Below are positions 47,459 to 57,097 of a stretch of DNA of 64,000 nt, piece after piece. How positions within the stretch are numbered: the first letter of the stretch is position 1; the number at the start of each line of letters is the position of its first letter. The notes beneath the pieces were generated by a model. The model did no database searches. It was not told the DNA's origin and saw only the letters and a program-made list of their open reading frames with translations. The stretch is taken from positions 103,546 through 167,545 of the forward strand of contig NZ_SDGL01000001.1 of NCBI RefSeq assembly GCF_007095465.1. Direction: 5' to 3'. Source of the DNA: Lactobacillus mulieris (GTDB taxonomy: Bacteria > Bacillota > Bacilli > Lactobacillales > Lactobacillaceae). The translations under genes were made by a program, and so were the position numbers.

Positions 47459-49835
47459 TATCATTCTCCATCTTTGGCTGAACTAGTACTTGCCGAGGCT
47501 TAGAGCCTTCAGAAGGCCCAACTATTCCCTTAGCTTCCATTTCATCAATAATTCTAGCAGCTCGATTATAACCAATTCTAAAGCGCCGTTGCAGCATAGA
47601 AACACTTGCAGACTGTTGCTTAGTAACTAGCTTAACCGCTTCTTCATAAAATTCATCTTCTGGTTCATCATTGCTACTATTATCTGACTGTTCCTCACCT
47701 TTTTGGGGCATCATTGATTCATTGTAATCTGCTTCTTGCTGATCCTTTACCCAAGCAACTACTTTTTCAACTTCTTCAACCGAGATGTATGCTCCTTGAA
47801 CTCTTTCAGGTTTAGCAGCACCAATTGGTAAATACAACATATCTCCACGACCAAGTAATTTTTCAGCTCCTACTTGATCTAAAATAGTCCGTGAATCAAC
47901 ACCACTTGATACAGCAAAAGAGATTCTAGAAGGTACATTGGCTTTAATTAAACCAGTAATGACATCAACACTCGGTCTTTGAGTAGCTAAAATCATATGA
48001 ATTCCAGCTGCCCGTGCCATTTGACCCAAGCGAACAATGGCATCTTCAACATCATGGCCACCAACCATCATTAAATCGCTTAATTCATCAACAACTACCA
48101 GGATAAATGGCAATTTTTTCATAACTGGCTTTTCTTTGTCTTGGTTGTTTTCAATAACCTTTTGATTGTATTCCCCAATGTTTCGAACGCCACCAGCAGC
48201 AAAGAGTTTATAGCGTCTTTCCATTTCTTTAACAGTTTTATGCAAAGCATTAGCTGCTAACTTCGCATCAGTAACTACTGGAATTAATAAATGTGGCACT
48301 CCACTATAAACAGACAATTCTACCATCTTAGGATCTATTAATACCAACTTAACATCATCAGGATTGGCCTTCATCAAAATACTAGTAAGCATCGTATTAA
48401 TTGCAACTGACTTACCTGAACCAGTTGATCCTGCAATTAACATATGAGGCATCTTAGTCAAATTCGCAGAAATTGTCGTACCAGTAACATCTTTGCCCAA
48501 TGGTACATCAAGCGGATTAGCTTTTGACTTATTGTCTTGATTGAGCATAACATCTTTAAATGAAACTGCACTAGTTGTCTTATTAGGAACTTCTATCCCT
48601 ACTAAGGGTTTACCAGGAATAGGAGCTTCAATTCTAATATCTTTTGCAGCAAGTGCTAAGGCCAAATCATCAGCTAAATTTACAATCTTACTTACTTTAA
48701 CCCCAACTGCCGGTTGAATTTCATAACGAGTAACAGTAGGCCCTAAAATAGCCTTTTTTACATTTACTTCTACTCCAAATGACTTAAAAGTAGACTCCAG
48801 CACTTGTGTATTATGGCGAATTAAATTTTTATCGCCAGATTGATCAACCTTTTTTATTGGTGCTAATAAATCAAGCGGAGGTTTTTGATAGTTAGAATTT
48901 ATATGGGTAGGTTTAATTTCACCATGATCAACATTACCTAACTCCATTTTCATCTTCTGGTCTTCATCAGAAAAAGCGTGACTTTTAGGAAGCTCTTTCT
49001 CCTCAGAATTAGATGGGGATGGAATCTCAATTTCAGGTTCAAAATGAGTCTTTTTTTCAGTAGTAGTCTTTTTAGACAAGTCAGGCATGACATCTAAATC
49101 AGTTTGACTTTGTGTTTTCATATCTCCTGTATCTGGAAATATATCATTATTAGCTAAAGGATCTTGCAGATTTTTACGATTATCACGATTTTGTAAGTAA
49201 TTATCCCTTGCTTCGACATACTTATCCTTTAATTTAATGCCCGCATCTTTATTAGTTTCAATGAATTTTTGGCTAGAAGATTGGAACAAATGCAATATTT
49301 GAACAAATTTAACATCAAAAAACATTAATAAACCGCTAATAAGCAAAAGAAGGCCCAGAATGACTGCGCCTAAATTTCCTAATAAGGGATAAAAAATACT
49401 GTAATAAAAACTACCTACTAATCCACCACCAACACTCTCAGTCAAGTTGCCACGACTAAATTCAGCTAAGATGGTTTTAGTAAATACATTAATAAATCCA
49501 TTAAAAACATCAAGATGACTAAAGAAGTTAGCAGCTAATTCCAAAACTAAGCCACTATATGCCAAAAATAATCCACTACTTCGCTTAAATCCAATTAATG
49601 GTGGCTTAGAGTAAATTAACATTACAAATCCAAACATTAAGAATAAAAATGCAAGGATAGGATAACTGTCGCCAATAAAAAAGCGGAGAATATTTGCAAA
49701 CTCTTTACCAATTAATCCAAGTTTGGCAAAGGTTAGCAAGGCATAAATCACCAAAAAAATGCCAAAAATTGCCCAACGTAATTCTTTTTGAGCAACAGTT
49801 TTTGCCTTAGTTGCCTTTTTCCTTTTTCTTGGCAT
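47448..49835 (-). CDS. ftsK: FtsK/SpoIIIE DNA translocase
   Basis: A septal DNA pump that clears chromosomes from the closing septum. It has 795 residues: four N-terminal membrane helices within about 21-175, a polar linker (about 180-340) rich in Lys, Asp, Ser and Thr, and the RecA-like motor with Walker A GSTGSGKS at 469-476 and VVDELSDLMM. A C-terminal winged-helix gamma domain (SVSMLQRRFRIGYNRAARIIDEME) reads polar KOPS-like sequences. It follows the DUF1149 gene by 20 bp. Confidence 0.96.
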   Translation of the reverse strand: MPRKRKKATKAKTVAQKELRWAIFGIFLVIYALLTFAKLGLIGKEFANILRFFIGDSYPILAFLFLMFGFVMLIYSKPPLIGFKRSSGLFLAYSGLVLELAANFFSHLDVFNGFINVFTKTILAEFSRGNLTESVGGGLVGSFYYSIFYPLLGNLGAVILGLLLLISGLLMFFDVKFVQILHLFQSSSQKFIETNKDAGIKLKDKYVEARDNYLQNRDNRKNLQDPLANNDIFPDTGDMKTQSQTDLDVMPDLSKKTTTEKKTHFEPEIEIPSPSNSEEKELPKSHAFSDEDQKMKMELGNVDHGEIKPTHINSNYQKPPLDLLAPIKKVDQSGDKNLIRHNTQVLESTFKSFGVEVNVKKAILGPTVTRYEIQPAVGVKVSKIVNLADDLALALAAKDIRIEAPIPGKPLVGIEVPNKTTSAVSFKDVMLNQDNKSKANPLDVPLGKDVTGTTISANLTKMPHMLIAGSTGSGKSVAINTMLTSILMKANPDDVKLVLIDPKMVELSVYSGVPHLLIPVVTDAKLAANALHKTVKEMERRYKLFAAGGVRNIGEYNQKVIENNQDKEKPVMKKLPFILVVVDELSDLMMVGGHDVEDAIVRLGQMARAAGIHMILATQRPSVDVITGLIKANVPSRISFAVSSGVDSRTILDQVGAEKLLGRGDMLYLPIGAAKPERVQGAYISVEEVEKVVAWVKDQQEADYNESMMPQKGEEQSDNSSNDEPEDEFYEEAVKLVTKQQSASVSMLQRRFRIGYNRAARIIDEMEAKGIVGPSEGSKPRQVLVQPKMENDNGQ

Positions 49836-49855
49836 TTCTTCTCCCCCCTTATTGA

Positions 49856-50251
49856 TTAAAAGTTCGGTTCAAAATTCAAGTTAACTGGTTCATCTAAAGC
49901 CACTGAAGTTAACTGATAAGTTAAAGTTTCAATATATTCAACTAGCGGTCTACTTAAAAGCTTATAATCACTTTTTTCAAGGTCTTGACCATCACCATAA
50001 TAATCTTTTAAAAATACAACTTGTGTAATAAGACCTGATACTGTAAATTCACCTGGATTAGGACTTACTTCAAATGGAACTGCAATTTCAAAATAACTTC
50101 CACCTTCAGCTTCTAGTAAATTCCCTTCATCATCTTGTTGGGCAGCTTTTCGTAAAGCAATGTTAACTTCGCTCTTAACGTGATTTTCTTCATTTAAATC
50201 ATAGTGAAAATTTCTTACTAATACAGGTGTTTCTTTTGTAAATTCAACCAT
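49856..50251 (-). CDS. DUF1149 family protein
   Basis: A 131-residue cytoplasmic protein of the DUF1149 family found in lactobacilli and streptococci, which has a SecB-like fold. Acidic overall; no catalytic motif. The ATG at 50251 (MVEFTKETPVLVRNFHYDL) is chosen because AGGAG is 9 nt upstream; an ATG three codons earlier touches that site. It starts 1 bp after trmL. A chaperone-like role would be inference only. Confidence 0.82.
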   Translation of the reverse strand: MVEFTKETPVLVRNFHYDLNEENHVKSEVNIALRKAAQQDDEGNLLEAEGGSYFEIAVPFEVSPNPGEFTVSGLITQVVFLKDYYGDGQDLEKSDYKLLSRPLVEYIETLTYQLTSVALDEPVNLNFEPNF

Positions 50252-50252
50252 T

Positions 50253-50810
50253 TTATTCATCTCCTAAATTTCTTTCATAACGTTCATGTCTATTGTAATC
50301 ATCTTTCAATTTATCATTTTCATAATGGTGACTCTTTTCAAGCTTAGGAAACCCTTGTTGGCGCAAAGCTTCCATAATTACCATTGCAGCAGAATTTGAT
50401 AAGTTATATGCTCGAATATGATCTGACATTGGAATGCGCAAATTGCGGTCATAGTACTCTCTCATAAATGTTTCTGGTAAACCGGTAGTTTCTTTACCAA
50501 AAACAAAATAATAATTCTTATTATTATCTGTGTAATCAACATCAGTATAAGATTTTGACGAAAACTTAGAAATCAAATACATTTCATCATTAGGACCCAG
50601 AGTATCCAAAAAAGCCTTTAAATCATCATGCTTGTGAATTTCAACTTTGTCCCAATAGTCGAGTCCAGCTCGTTTCATTTTTTTATTATCAAGTTGGAAA
50701 CCTAATGGTTCGATCAAATCCAAAACAGTTTCTGTTCCAGCACAAGTTCTAGCAATATTGCCAGTATTTGCTGGCATAAGTGGTTCAAATAATACAATAT
50801 GATTAGTCAT
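50253..50810 (-). CDS. trmL: TrmL, tRNA (cytidine/uridine-34-2'-O)-methyltransferase
   Basis: A SPOUT-class methyltransferase of 185 residues that modifies the wobble base of certain tRNA-Leu species. Motifs: NTGNIARTCAGT, the knot region YYFVFGKETTGLP, and IPMSDHIRAYNLSNSAAMVIMEALRQ. The C-terminus is an extra charged, Tyr/His-rich tail. It overlaps the AI-2E family gene by 8 nt and abuts the DUF1149 gene. Confidence 0.92.
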   Translation of the reverse strand: MTNHIVLFEPLMPANTGNIARTCAGTETVLDLIEPLGFQLDNKKMKRAGLDYWDKVEIHKHDDLKAFLDTLGPNDEMYLISKFSSKSYTDVDYTDNNKNYYFVFGKETTGLPETFMREYYDRNLRIPMSDHIRAYNLSNSAAMVIMEALRQQGFPKLEKSHHYENDKLKDDYNRHERYERNLGDE

Positions 50811-52008
50811 TTTTATCTCCTAAATCTAATTTAGTCTGAGCTTGTTTATTGATTTCAAATAAATCCTCATCATTATAAAAACGGGATACAGACTTAAAAT
50901 AGTTAAAACTTCGTGACACAATAATTTTAACAACTGCATAAATCGGGATACCAAAAATCACACCCCAAAGTCCCCAAACGGCACTAGCACCTATTAAAAG
51001 TAAAATTGTCGTTATTGGGTGCATCTTCATCTTGTTTCCTACAACGATTGGAGAAATAAATCTCGTTTCAATTGTTTGCTCAATTGCAAAAACAATTAAT
51101 ACATTAATTAACATTCCCCAAGAAGTAATTGAAGCAATTATCAAAACAGGAATAAGAGCAATAAATGTACCAAAATATGGTATTAACAACATAAATGCAG
51201 CTAAAACTGCCAAAGCACTTCCATATGGAAGACCGATTATATTATAGCCAATAGCATAAATAATACCGACCCAAACCGCTACTGTAATTTGACCACGAAT
51301 ATAGGCACTAATTGCTTCGTTAATATCATGAAGTAATCTAGAAAAGCTATCTTGCCATCTACGAGGTGCAAATTTAGTCAAGTAGCCATTTAACTGGTGA
51401 CCATCTTTAAGCATATAAAATAATACAAATGGTGCTGTTAGCAGCGTCATAAAAATCATTGTAATTACACTAACAGCAGATGAAATATTTGTAAGTGCAG
51501 CTGTTCCTGTCTTTTGCCAAGATTTGAAAAGAGTTTTTTCAACACTATCAATTACACTATTAATATTGGATTTAAATCCTTTAAGATGAGGATCATGCAA
51601 CAAATTTTGAGTTGTTTTTACACTCGTATCCCAAATATTAGGCCAATTTTTAATTAGGGCATCTACTTGACCTTGAATAATTGGCAAAAGTGAATTAATA
51701 ACCCAAATTAAAGCACCAAGCACTAGTAAAAATAATACCAGAATGGTTACTGTTCTTGGAACTTTTAACTTTTGCTCAAAAAAATCCACAATTGGATTCA
51801 TCATATAATATTGTACCAATGCCAAAATCAATGGTGGTAAAATTGCGCAGAAAAATACCCAAGCTGGATTTAAAATAAACGAAATTTGTTCAAACAAAAA
51901 TATAATTAGAAAGAACAACAATATATTAAGTAAAAAAATCGTAAAGCGGTTATTCAAAAACCAATCTTTAAACAAAGTGGGCCGCTTCAAATTAGTCTTA
52001 TTATCCAT
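50803..52008 (-). CDS. AI-2E family (PerM-like) membrane transporter
   Basis: A 401-residue membrane protein of the AI-2E/PerM family with about eight helices and the conserved C-terminal half (GLPYGSALAVLAAFMLLIPYFGTFIALIPV, then ISPIVVGNKMKMHP). Characterised relatives include Na+/H+ antiporters and the AI-2 exporter TqsA; the substrate here is unknown. AAGGGG precedes the ATG. It is the first gene of a nine-gene run to pgsA with mostly overlapping or near-zero spacing. Confidence 0.87.
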   Translation of the reverse strand: MDNKTNLKRPTLFKDWFLNNRFTIFLLNILLFFLIIFLFEQISFILNPAWVFFCAILPPLILALVQYYMMNPIVDFFEQKLKVPRTVTILVLFLLVLGALIWVINSLLPIIQGQVDALIKNWPNIWDTSVKTTQNLLHDPHLKGFKSNINSVIDSVEKTLFKSWQKTGTAALTNISSAVSVITMIFMTLLTAPFVLFYMLKDGHQLNGYLTKFAPRRWQDSFSRLLHDINEAISAYIRGQITVAVWVGIIYAIGYNIIGLPYGSALAVLAAFMLLIPYFGTFIALIPVLIIASITSWGMLINVLIVFAIEQTIETRFISPIVVGNKMKMHPITTILLLIGASAVWGLWGVIFGIPIYAVVKIIVSRSFNYFKSVSRFYNDEDLFEINKQAQTKLDLGDKND

Positions 52009-52051
52009 AAATTAACCCCTTTTTATGTCTAATTTAAATTTTAGCATAAAT

Positions 52052-52086
52052 AAAACTCGCCTATCTCAAAATAAGCGAGTTTTTTT
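52052..52086 (-). terminator. Terminator of the cation ATPase gene
   Basis: AAACTCGC/GCGAGTTT with extended A/T pairing on both sides and T-rich flanks, directly after the ATPase stop codon. Confidence 0.85.
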
Positions 52087-52088
52087 AG

Positions 52089-54833
52089 CTATTTCTTGAT
52101 TCTAAAGAGCCACTTTCTAGCTTCCTCAATCAAAATTAATGGGATTGGAATAAGACAAAGCATCATCCAATCACTGACACCCAAAATACCAGTGTTAAAA
52201 ATACCTTGAACGCCTGGAGTAACTGTTAAAATAATAAACAAAATTATTTCAAATAAGATTCCAGTCCAAATATGTGGATTGATAAATAATCCCTTTTTGA
52301 ATACTGATACCTTTTCAGTTCGACAATTAATAACATTAGCAATTTGACTAAAGACAATTGCACCCAAAGTCATAGTTGTAGCTTTGATATAAATATCACC
52401 ACTTGTTGCCAAATGTCCGAAAGCTAAACCAGCTTGCTTATTTACAAAGAAGTAAGCAGCAACTGAAACTAAAGCTTCGAGCAAACCATACCACAAGAAT
52501 GCTTTGACAAGAACCCTCTTATTCAAAAGATGATCATTGCGACTAATTGGGGCACGTTTCATGACATCTGGATCACTTGGTTCAGCCCCTAAAGCTAAAG
52601 CTGGCAACATATCTGTCCCTAAGTCAATTGTCAAAATTTGCATTACAGTTAAAGGTAAAGGAATCAGACCACCAGATAATAAGTAAAGAACTGAAGGAAT
52701 TGCTTCAGGAACATTAGATGAAAGAATATATGTCAAGAACTTACGAATATTGCTATAAACAGTTCTACCTTCCTCAATTGCAGCTACAATTGAAGCAAAA
52801 TTATCGTCAGTCAAAATCATATTGGCTGCATCTTTAGCAACATCTGTTCCACTAAGCCCCATTGCAATCCCAATATCAGCTCTTTTAAGAGCAGGAGCAT
52901 CATTTACTCCATCACCAGTTGCTGCGACTACTTCACCATTTTCTTGGAAAGTCTTCACAATCTTGTATTTTTGTTCTGGTGCTACTCTAGCAAAAATAAC
53001 CTCATCTTTTAATGCTTCACGTAATTCGCTATCAGACATTTCATCAAGTTCACGTCCATCAATTACACGTGCATTTTCAGAAGTTATACCAATCTTAACT
53101 GCAACTGTTTTAGCCGTTAACTTGGAATCACCTGTAACCATAACAACTCGAATTTTGGCATCATGACAATGCTTAATTGCATCATAAATTTCTGGTCTTG
53201 GAGGATCACTCATTGTTACCAATCCAGCAAACACAAGTTGATCCTCAGCAGTTTCAATTGTCAGACTAGAAATAGCATCATCATTTTTAATCTTCTTATA
53301 TGCTAAACCCATGCTACGCAAACCTTGACGCGCATAATCTGCATTTAAGCGATCCAATTTTTGCTTATCTTCCATTGTTAACGGCTTAACTTCACCATTA
53401 ACTTGAACAAAAGCACAATCCTTAATTAAGTCACTATATGAACCCTTAACCAATACTGCTGCTTCAGTATCGCTAATTTGGTTAACCGTAGACATTTTTT
53501 TACGTTCTGAATCAAATGGAAATTCTCTCAGGCGTGGCATCTTAACCATTTGCTTGTGGATATCATATCCCGCCTTTTGAGCCATGATTACTAAAGATGC
53601 TTCAGTTGGTGTACCTAAAATTTTATTTTGACCATCTTTGTTCTCTATTGAAGTATCGTTGTCCAAAGATGCAATTTCAGTAATAACTTTTAAATCAGGA
53701 TGTTCATCATACCAAAGTTGTTTACCATTCAATTCAACTTGACCATTGTTAACATATCCATCACCAGTAACTTCAAATTCATCATTTAAAGTTCTAATGT
53801 AATGAATCGTCATTTGGTTTTGAGTTAAAGTACCCGTTTTATCAGAACAGATAACGGTAGTTTCACCCAATGTTTCTACTGAATTTAATTCTTTAACTAA
53901 GGCGTGCTTTCTGGCCATCCTTTTAACACCCTGAGCCAAGGATAACGTAACCGTTGGTAATAACCCTTCTGGAATAAAGGCTACAATCATTCCTAAGCTA
54001 AAAATAAAAGCTGCTCCAAAAGGTTGCTTCACAAATAATATTGAAGCAATAAAGAAAAAGAGACCAATTGTAAATGCAATGATTGATATTTGCTTAGTTA
54101 AGCGATTCAATTCACGCGTTAAAGGAGAATCTACTTTTTCCTGTTTCTGAGTCAAGTGAGCAATTTGCCCAAGCTCAGTATCCATTCCTGTACTAAAGCA
54201 AATCGCTGTTGCAGTACCAGATACAGCTGTGGTTCCTGAATATACCATATTACTTTCAGCATATTTACCCTCACCTGGGTCAAAGCTAGTTCTTTTACTT
54301 TCAGGAACTGATTCACCATTCAAAGCTGATTGATCCACTTGTAAACTTGTTGCGCTAATAATTCTGGCATCTGCTGGCACCTTACTACCAGCTTGCAGTG
54401 CAAAAACATCACCAGGAACAATATGCTTAGCTTCAACTTGCTTTTTCTTTCCATCACGATAAACTTGCACATAACTTTCAAGCATTTTATTTAAAGCATC
54501 TGTTGCTTTTTGTGCTTGTCGTTCTTGCCAAAAACTAAATGTCCCATTAATAATATTAACCAGCCAAATAGCAATTCCTAATTCCATTGTTCCTGAGACA
54601 ATTGCAATAAAACCAGAAATCCAGAGTAGGATTGCCATTAAAGTTGTAAAATTTTTAATAAATGTTTGCCATTGACTTTGCTTAGGAGGGCGCTTTATTT
54701 CATTTAGTCCATATTTTTCCAGTCTTTTTTCTGCTTCTTCTGAAGAAAGACCTTTACTAGATGAATTAAGTGTCTGATAAACGCTATCAATTTCACTTTG
54801 AGCATAAAGCTCGCGAATTTTCTTTTCGTCCAC
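52089..54833 (-). CDS. P2-type cation-transporting ATPase
   Basis: A P-type ATPase of 914 residues with N-terminal cation-ATPase domain, actuator loop NGES at 172-175, the phosphorylated Asp331 in DKTGTLT and the hinge TGDGVNDAPALK. About ten membrane helices are expected. The membrane motif PEGLLPTVT (289-297) resembles that of Na,K/H,K-like P2C pumps rather than PEGLP-type SERCA pumps, so Na+, K+ or Ca2+ are all possible. The start is GTG with GAGGAG 6 nt upstream. It is monocistronic, divergent from the lactonase gene. Confidence 0.93.
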   Translation of the reverse strand: MDEKKIRELYAQSEIDSVYQTLNSSSKGLSSEEAEKRLEKYGLNEIKRPPKQSQWQTFIKNFTTLMAILLWISGFIAIVSGTMELGIAIWLVNIINGTFSFWQERQAQKATDALNKMLESYVQVYRDGKKKQVEAKHIVPGDVFALQAGSKVPADARIISATSLQVDQSALNGESVPESKRTSFDPGEGKYAESNMVYSGTTAVSGTATAICFSTGMDTELGQIAHLTQKQEKVDSPLTRELNRLTKQISIIAFTIGLFFFIASILFVKQPFGAAFIFSLGMIVAFIPEGLLPTVTLSLAQGVKRMARKHALVKELNSVETLGETTVICSDKTGTLTQNQMTIHYIRTLNDEFEVTGDGYVNNGQVELNGKQLWYDEHPDLKVITEIASLDNDTSIENKDGQNKILGTPTEASLVIMAQKAGYDIHKQMVKMPRLREFPFDSERKKMSTVNQISDTEAAVLVKGSYSDLIKDCAFVQVNGEVKPLTMEDKQKLDRLNADYARQGLRSMGLAYKKIKNDDAISSLTIETAEDQLVFAGLVTMSDPPRPEIYDAIKHCHDAKIRVVMVTGDSKLTAKTVAVKIGITSENARVIDGRELDEMSDSELREALKDEVIFARVAPEQKYKIVKTFQENGEVVAATGDGVNDAPALKRADIGIAMGLSGTDVAKDAANMILTDDNFASIVAAIEEGRTVYSNIRKFLTYILSSNVPEAIPSVLYLLSGGLIPLPLTVMQILTIDLGTDMLPALALGAEPSDPDVMKRAPISRNDHLLNKRVLVKAFLWYGLLEALVSVAAYFFVNKQAGLAFGHLATSGDIYIKATTMTLGAIVFSQIANVINCRTEKVSVFKKGLFINPHIWTGILFEIILFIILTVTPGVQGIFNTGILGVSDWMMLCLIPIPLILIEEARKWLFRIKK

Positions 54834-54894
54834 TTCATTCTCCTCTTTCTTAAATGTTACTTAATCATTTTAACTCAAAAAATTTAACTAGCAA

Positions 54895-54903
54895 TGATAT
54901 ACT
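54895..54903 (+). promoter_or_regulatory. Extended -10 promoter of lactonase-uppP
   Basis: TGA-TATACT lies 36 bp before the start codon. The upstream region is A/T-rich without a clear -35. Confidence 0.55.
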
Positions 54904-54938
54904 AATAAAAGTTCAGGATGTGAATGGAGGGATTATAT

Positions 54939-55961
54939 ATGAAAGTTCTCATTGGAGGCTATACAAAAAAGACCTCAAAGGGTATTTATCAAGCTGATTT
55001 GACCTTAAAAAATGGCCAAGCTAGTTTGGAAAATTTTAAGGATTATATTGAAATAAATGGACCAACATATTTTAAAAAATGTGGTAATTATTTGTTTTCA
55101 ATTGCTAAAAATGGTGATGAAGGTGGCATTAGTTATTTTCATCTAAATCCAGTTAAATTAATAAATTCTGTTTTTCAAACTGGCTCTTCACCTGCATATT
55201 TAGGTATCAACGAAGATAAACAGTTAGTTTATACAGCTAATTATCATACAGCATACTTATCTGTTTATCATTACGATAATCAAGGTGTGAGCTTAGTTGA
55301 TCAAATTAAACATGATAATTTCAATTTAGGTCCTCGTCCAGAGCAAAGTGATGGCGCACACCCACACTTTTTTGACGAAACACCTTCAGGTAAGTTAGTT
55401 TCCTGCGATTTAGGTAATGATAGTGTTGATTTTTACGAATTAAAAGACGGTCATTTAGTTCATTTAGCTCGTTATCTAAATGAAGCTGGATTTGGTAGTA
55501 GGCACATAGTATTCAACAAAGAAAACAATTGCTTTTATGTTGCTGGTGAATTATCAAGTAAAGTAAATGTCGTTAAATATAACGAAAGAACTTGGGAATT
55601 TGAAAACATAGCTACTTATAAAACTATTCCTGATGATTATACTGAACATAATGGTGTAGCAGCTATTCGAATGTCAAATGATGGCAAGTTTTTATATCTT
55701 TCTAATCGTGGTCACAATTCAATTACTGTATTCAAAATAAAAAATGATCATACATTAGAACTCATTCAACGAATTTCTACATTCGGTGAGTTCCCTCGTG
55801 ACTTTAACTGGGACAGTAGTGAAAAATGGGTTATCGTAGCTAACCAAAATACAGATAATGCTACACTATATGAAAGAAACAGCGAAATGGGAACATTAGC
55901 TGTAGTTCAAAAAGATGTGGCTGTTCCAGAAGGCACTTGTGTAATATTTAGTAAGGAGTAG
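54939..55961 (+). CDS. Lactonase family beta-propeller protein (6-phosphogluconolactonase-like)
   Basis: A 340-residue protein of the YkgB/Pgl lactonase family, a seven-bladed beta-propeller that hydrolyses 6-phosphogluconolactone in characterised members. Family marks: [65 protein letters not shown] and [14 protein letters not shown]. The ATG at 54939 has GGAGGG 7 nt upstream; an ATG five codons earlier overlaps it. uppP follows after 10 bp. No other pentose-phosphate gene is nearby, so the reaction is inferred. Confidence 0.88.
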   Translation: MKVLIGGYTKKTSKGIYQADLTLKNGQASLENFKDYIEINGPTYFKKCGNYLFSIAKNGDEGGISYFHLNPVKLINSVFQTGSSPAYLGINEDKQLVYTANYHTAYLSVYHYDNQGVSLVDQIKHDNFNLGPRPEQSDGAHPHFFDETPSGKLVSCDLGNDSVDFYELKDGHLVHLARYLNEAGFGSRHIVFNKENNCFYVAGELSSKVNVVKYNERTWEFENIATYKTIPDDYTEHNGVAAIRMSNDGKFLYLSNRGHNSITVFKIKNDHTLELIQRISTFGEFPRDFNWDSSEKWVIVANQNTDNATLYERNSEMGTLAVVQKDVAVPEGTCVIFSKE

Positions 55962-55971
55962 TTTAAAATCA

Positions 55972-56802
55972 ATGCTAATTAACATTATCAAAGCAATCAT
56001 TTTAGGTATTATTGAAGGAATTACAGAATTTCTTCCAATATCTTCTACAGGACACTTATACTTAGCGAATTATGTCGTTAAATTACAAGAAAATCAATCA
56101 TTCATTGATATGTTCATGGTAGTTATCCAACTTGGAGCTATTTTAAGTATTATAGTTATTTACTTTAACAAGCTTAATCCATTTTCATTGTCAAAAACTA
56201 AGTTACAACGTGAAAATACTTGGTCACTTTGGTTAAAAGTTATTGTTGCTGTATTACCTTCAGTAATCATTGGTTTGCCACTAAATGATTGGCTTGATGA
56301 ACATATGACGAATTGGCAAGTAATTAGTGCCACTTTAATTATCTATGGGATATTATTTATCTTACTTGAAAATTACTACCGAAATCGCAATGCTAAGTTA
56401 ACTGATTTGAATAAAATTAGTTTTCGAATGGCTTTCTTAATTGGATGTTTCCAAGTTCTTTCATTAATTCCAGGTACATCACGTTCTGGGGCTACTATCC
56501 TAGGAGCAATGCTTTTAGGAGCTAGTCGTTATGTTTCAGCTGAATTTTCATTTTTCTTAGCAATTCCAACTATGTTTGGTGCTTCATTATTAAAGATTGT
56601 CAAATATGTACACGCTGGGCACACTTTTGTAGGAGATCAATTAGCAGTTCTTTTAGTTGGTATGGTAGTTTCCTTTGTTGTTGCGTACCTTGCTGTTAAA
56701 TTCTTACTTAAATTTATTCAAACTCACGACTTTAAGTCATTTGGTTGGTATAGAATAGCTTTAGGTATTATAGTTATTATTATTGGAGTTTTTGTAAAAT
56801 AA
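55972..56802 (+). CDS. uppP: Undecaprenyl-diphosphatase (UppP/BacA)
   Basis: A membrane enzyme that dephosphorylates undecaprenyl pyrophosphate to recycle the lipid carrier for peptidoglycan and teichoic acids; overexpression gives bacitracin tolerance. It has 276 residues and about eight membrane helices. The two active-site motifs [14 protein letters not shown] and [10 protein letters not shown] are intact. The ribosome site is unusually far (GGAG overlapping the lactonase stop, 13 nt before the ATG), so re-initiation after the lactonase is likely. Confidence 0.96.
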   Translation: MLINIIKAIILGIIEGITEFLPISSTGHLYLANYVVKLQENQSFIDMFMVVIQLGAILSIIVIYFNKLNPFSLSKTKLQRENTWSLWLKVIVAVLPSVIIGLPLNDWLDEHMTNWQVISATLIIYGILFILLENYYRNRNAKLTDLNKISFRMAFLIGCFQVLSLIPGTSRSGATILGAMLLGASRYVSAEFSFFLAIPTMFGASLLKIVKYVHAGHTFVGDQLAVLLVGMVVSFVVAYLAVKFLLKFIQTHDFKSFGWYRIALGIIVIIIGVFVK

Positions 56803-56815
56803 TGAGGTGACCTAA

Positions 56816-57007
56816 ATGCTAAATCTTTTATTAGTATTATTGATCATTTGGCTATTGTTTAAGTTAGGAATTGGTTTATTTAAGATACTCACTTTTTTAT
56901 TTGGAATCATCCTAATTTTTTACATTGCCTCCTTCATATTTATTCCAATTCTTATTATTTTAATAATTGGATTAGGAATTAAAACATTAAGTAATAACTT
57001 TTTATAG
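56816..57007 (+). CDS. Small hydrophobic membrane peptide
   Basis: A 63-residue protein that is nearly all hydrophobic, with two adjacent membrane helices and a short polar end (KTLSNNFL). It has a good ribosome site, GAGGTG. It follows uppP by 13 bp and precedes the operon terminator, so it is probably a real co-transcribed gene. Function unknown. The amino-acid style resembles the first 50 residues of the small membrane protein next to hprK, but without the charged tail. Confidence 0.7.
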   Translation: MLNLLLVLLIIWLLFKLGIGLFKILTFLFGIILIFYIASFIFIPILIILIIGLGIKTLSNNFL

Positions 57008-57014
57008 TAAATAG

Positions 57015-57042
57015 ACTGGTAGAGTAATTCTACCAGTTTTTT
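57015..57042 (+). terminator. Terminator of the lactonase-uppP operon
   Basis: ACTGGTAGA/TCTACCAGT with a 5-nt loop and a T6 tail, just after the 63-residue gene. Confidence 0.92.
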
Positions 57043-57049
57043 ATTGTAA

Positions 57050-57078
57050 TAAAAAAAGTCAAAGCTAATGCTTTGACT
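57050..57078 (-). terminator. Terminator of the first adhesin gene
   Basis: AGTCAAAGC/GCTTTGACT, loop of four, with seven T on the minus strand, 20 bp after the adhesin stop codon. Confidence 0.92.
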
Positions 57079-57097
57079 CTTTTTAGATTAATTAAAC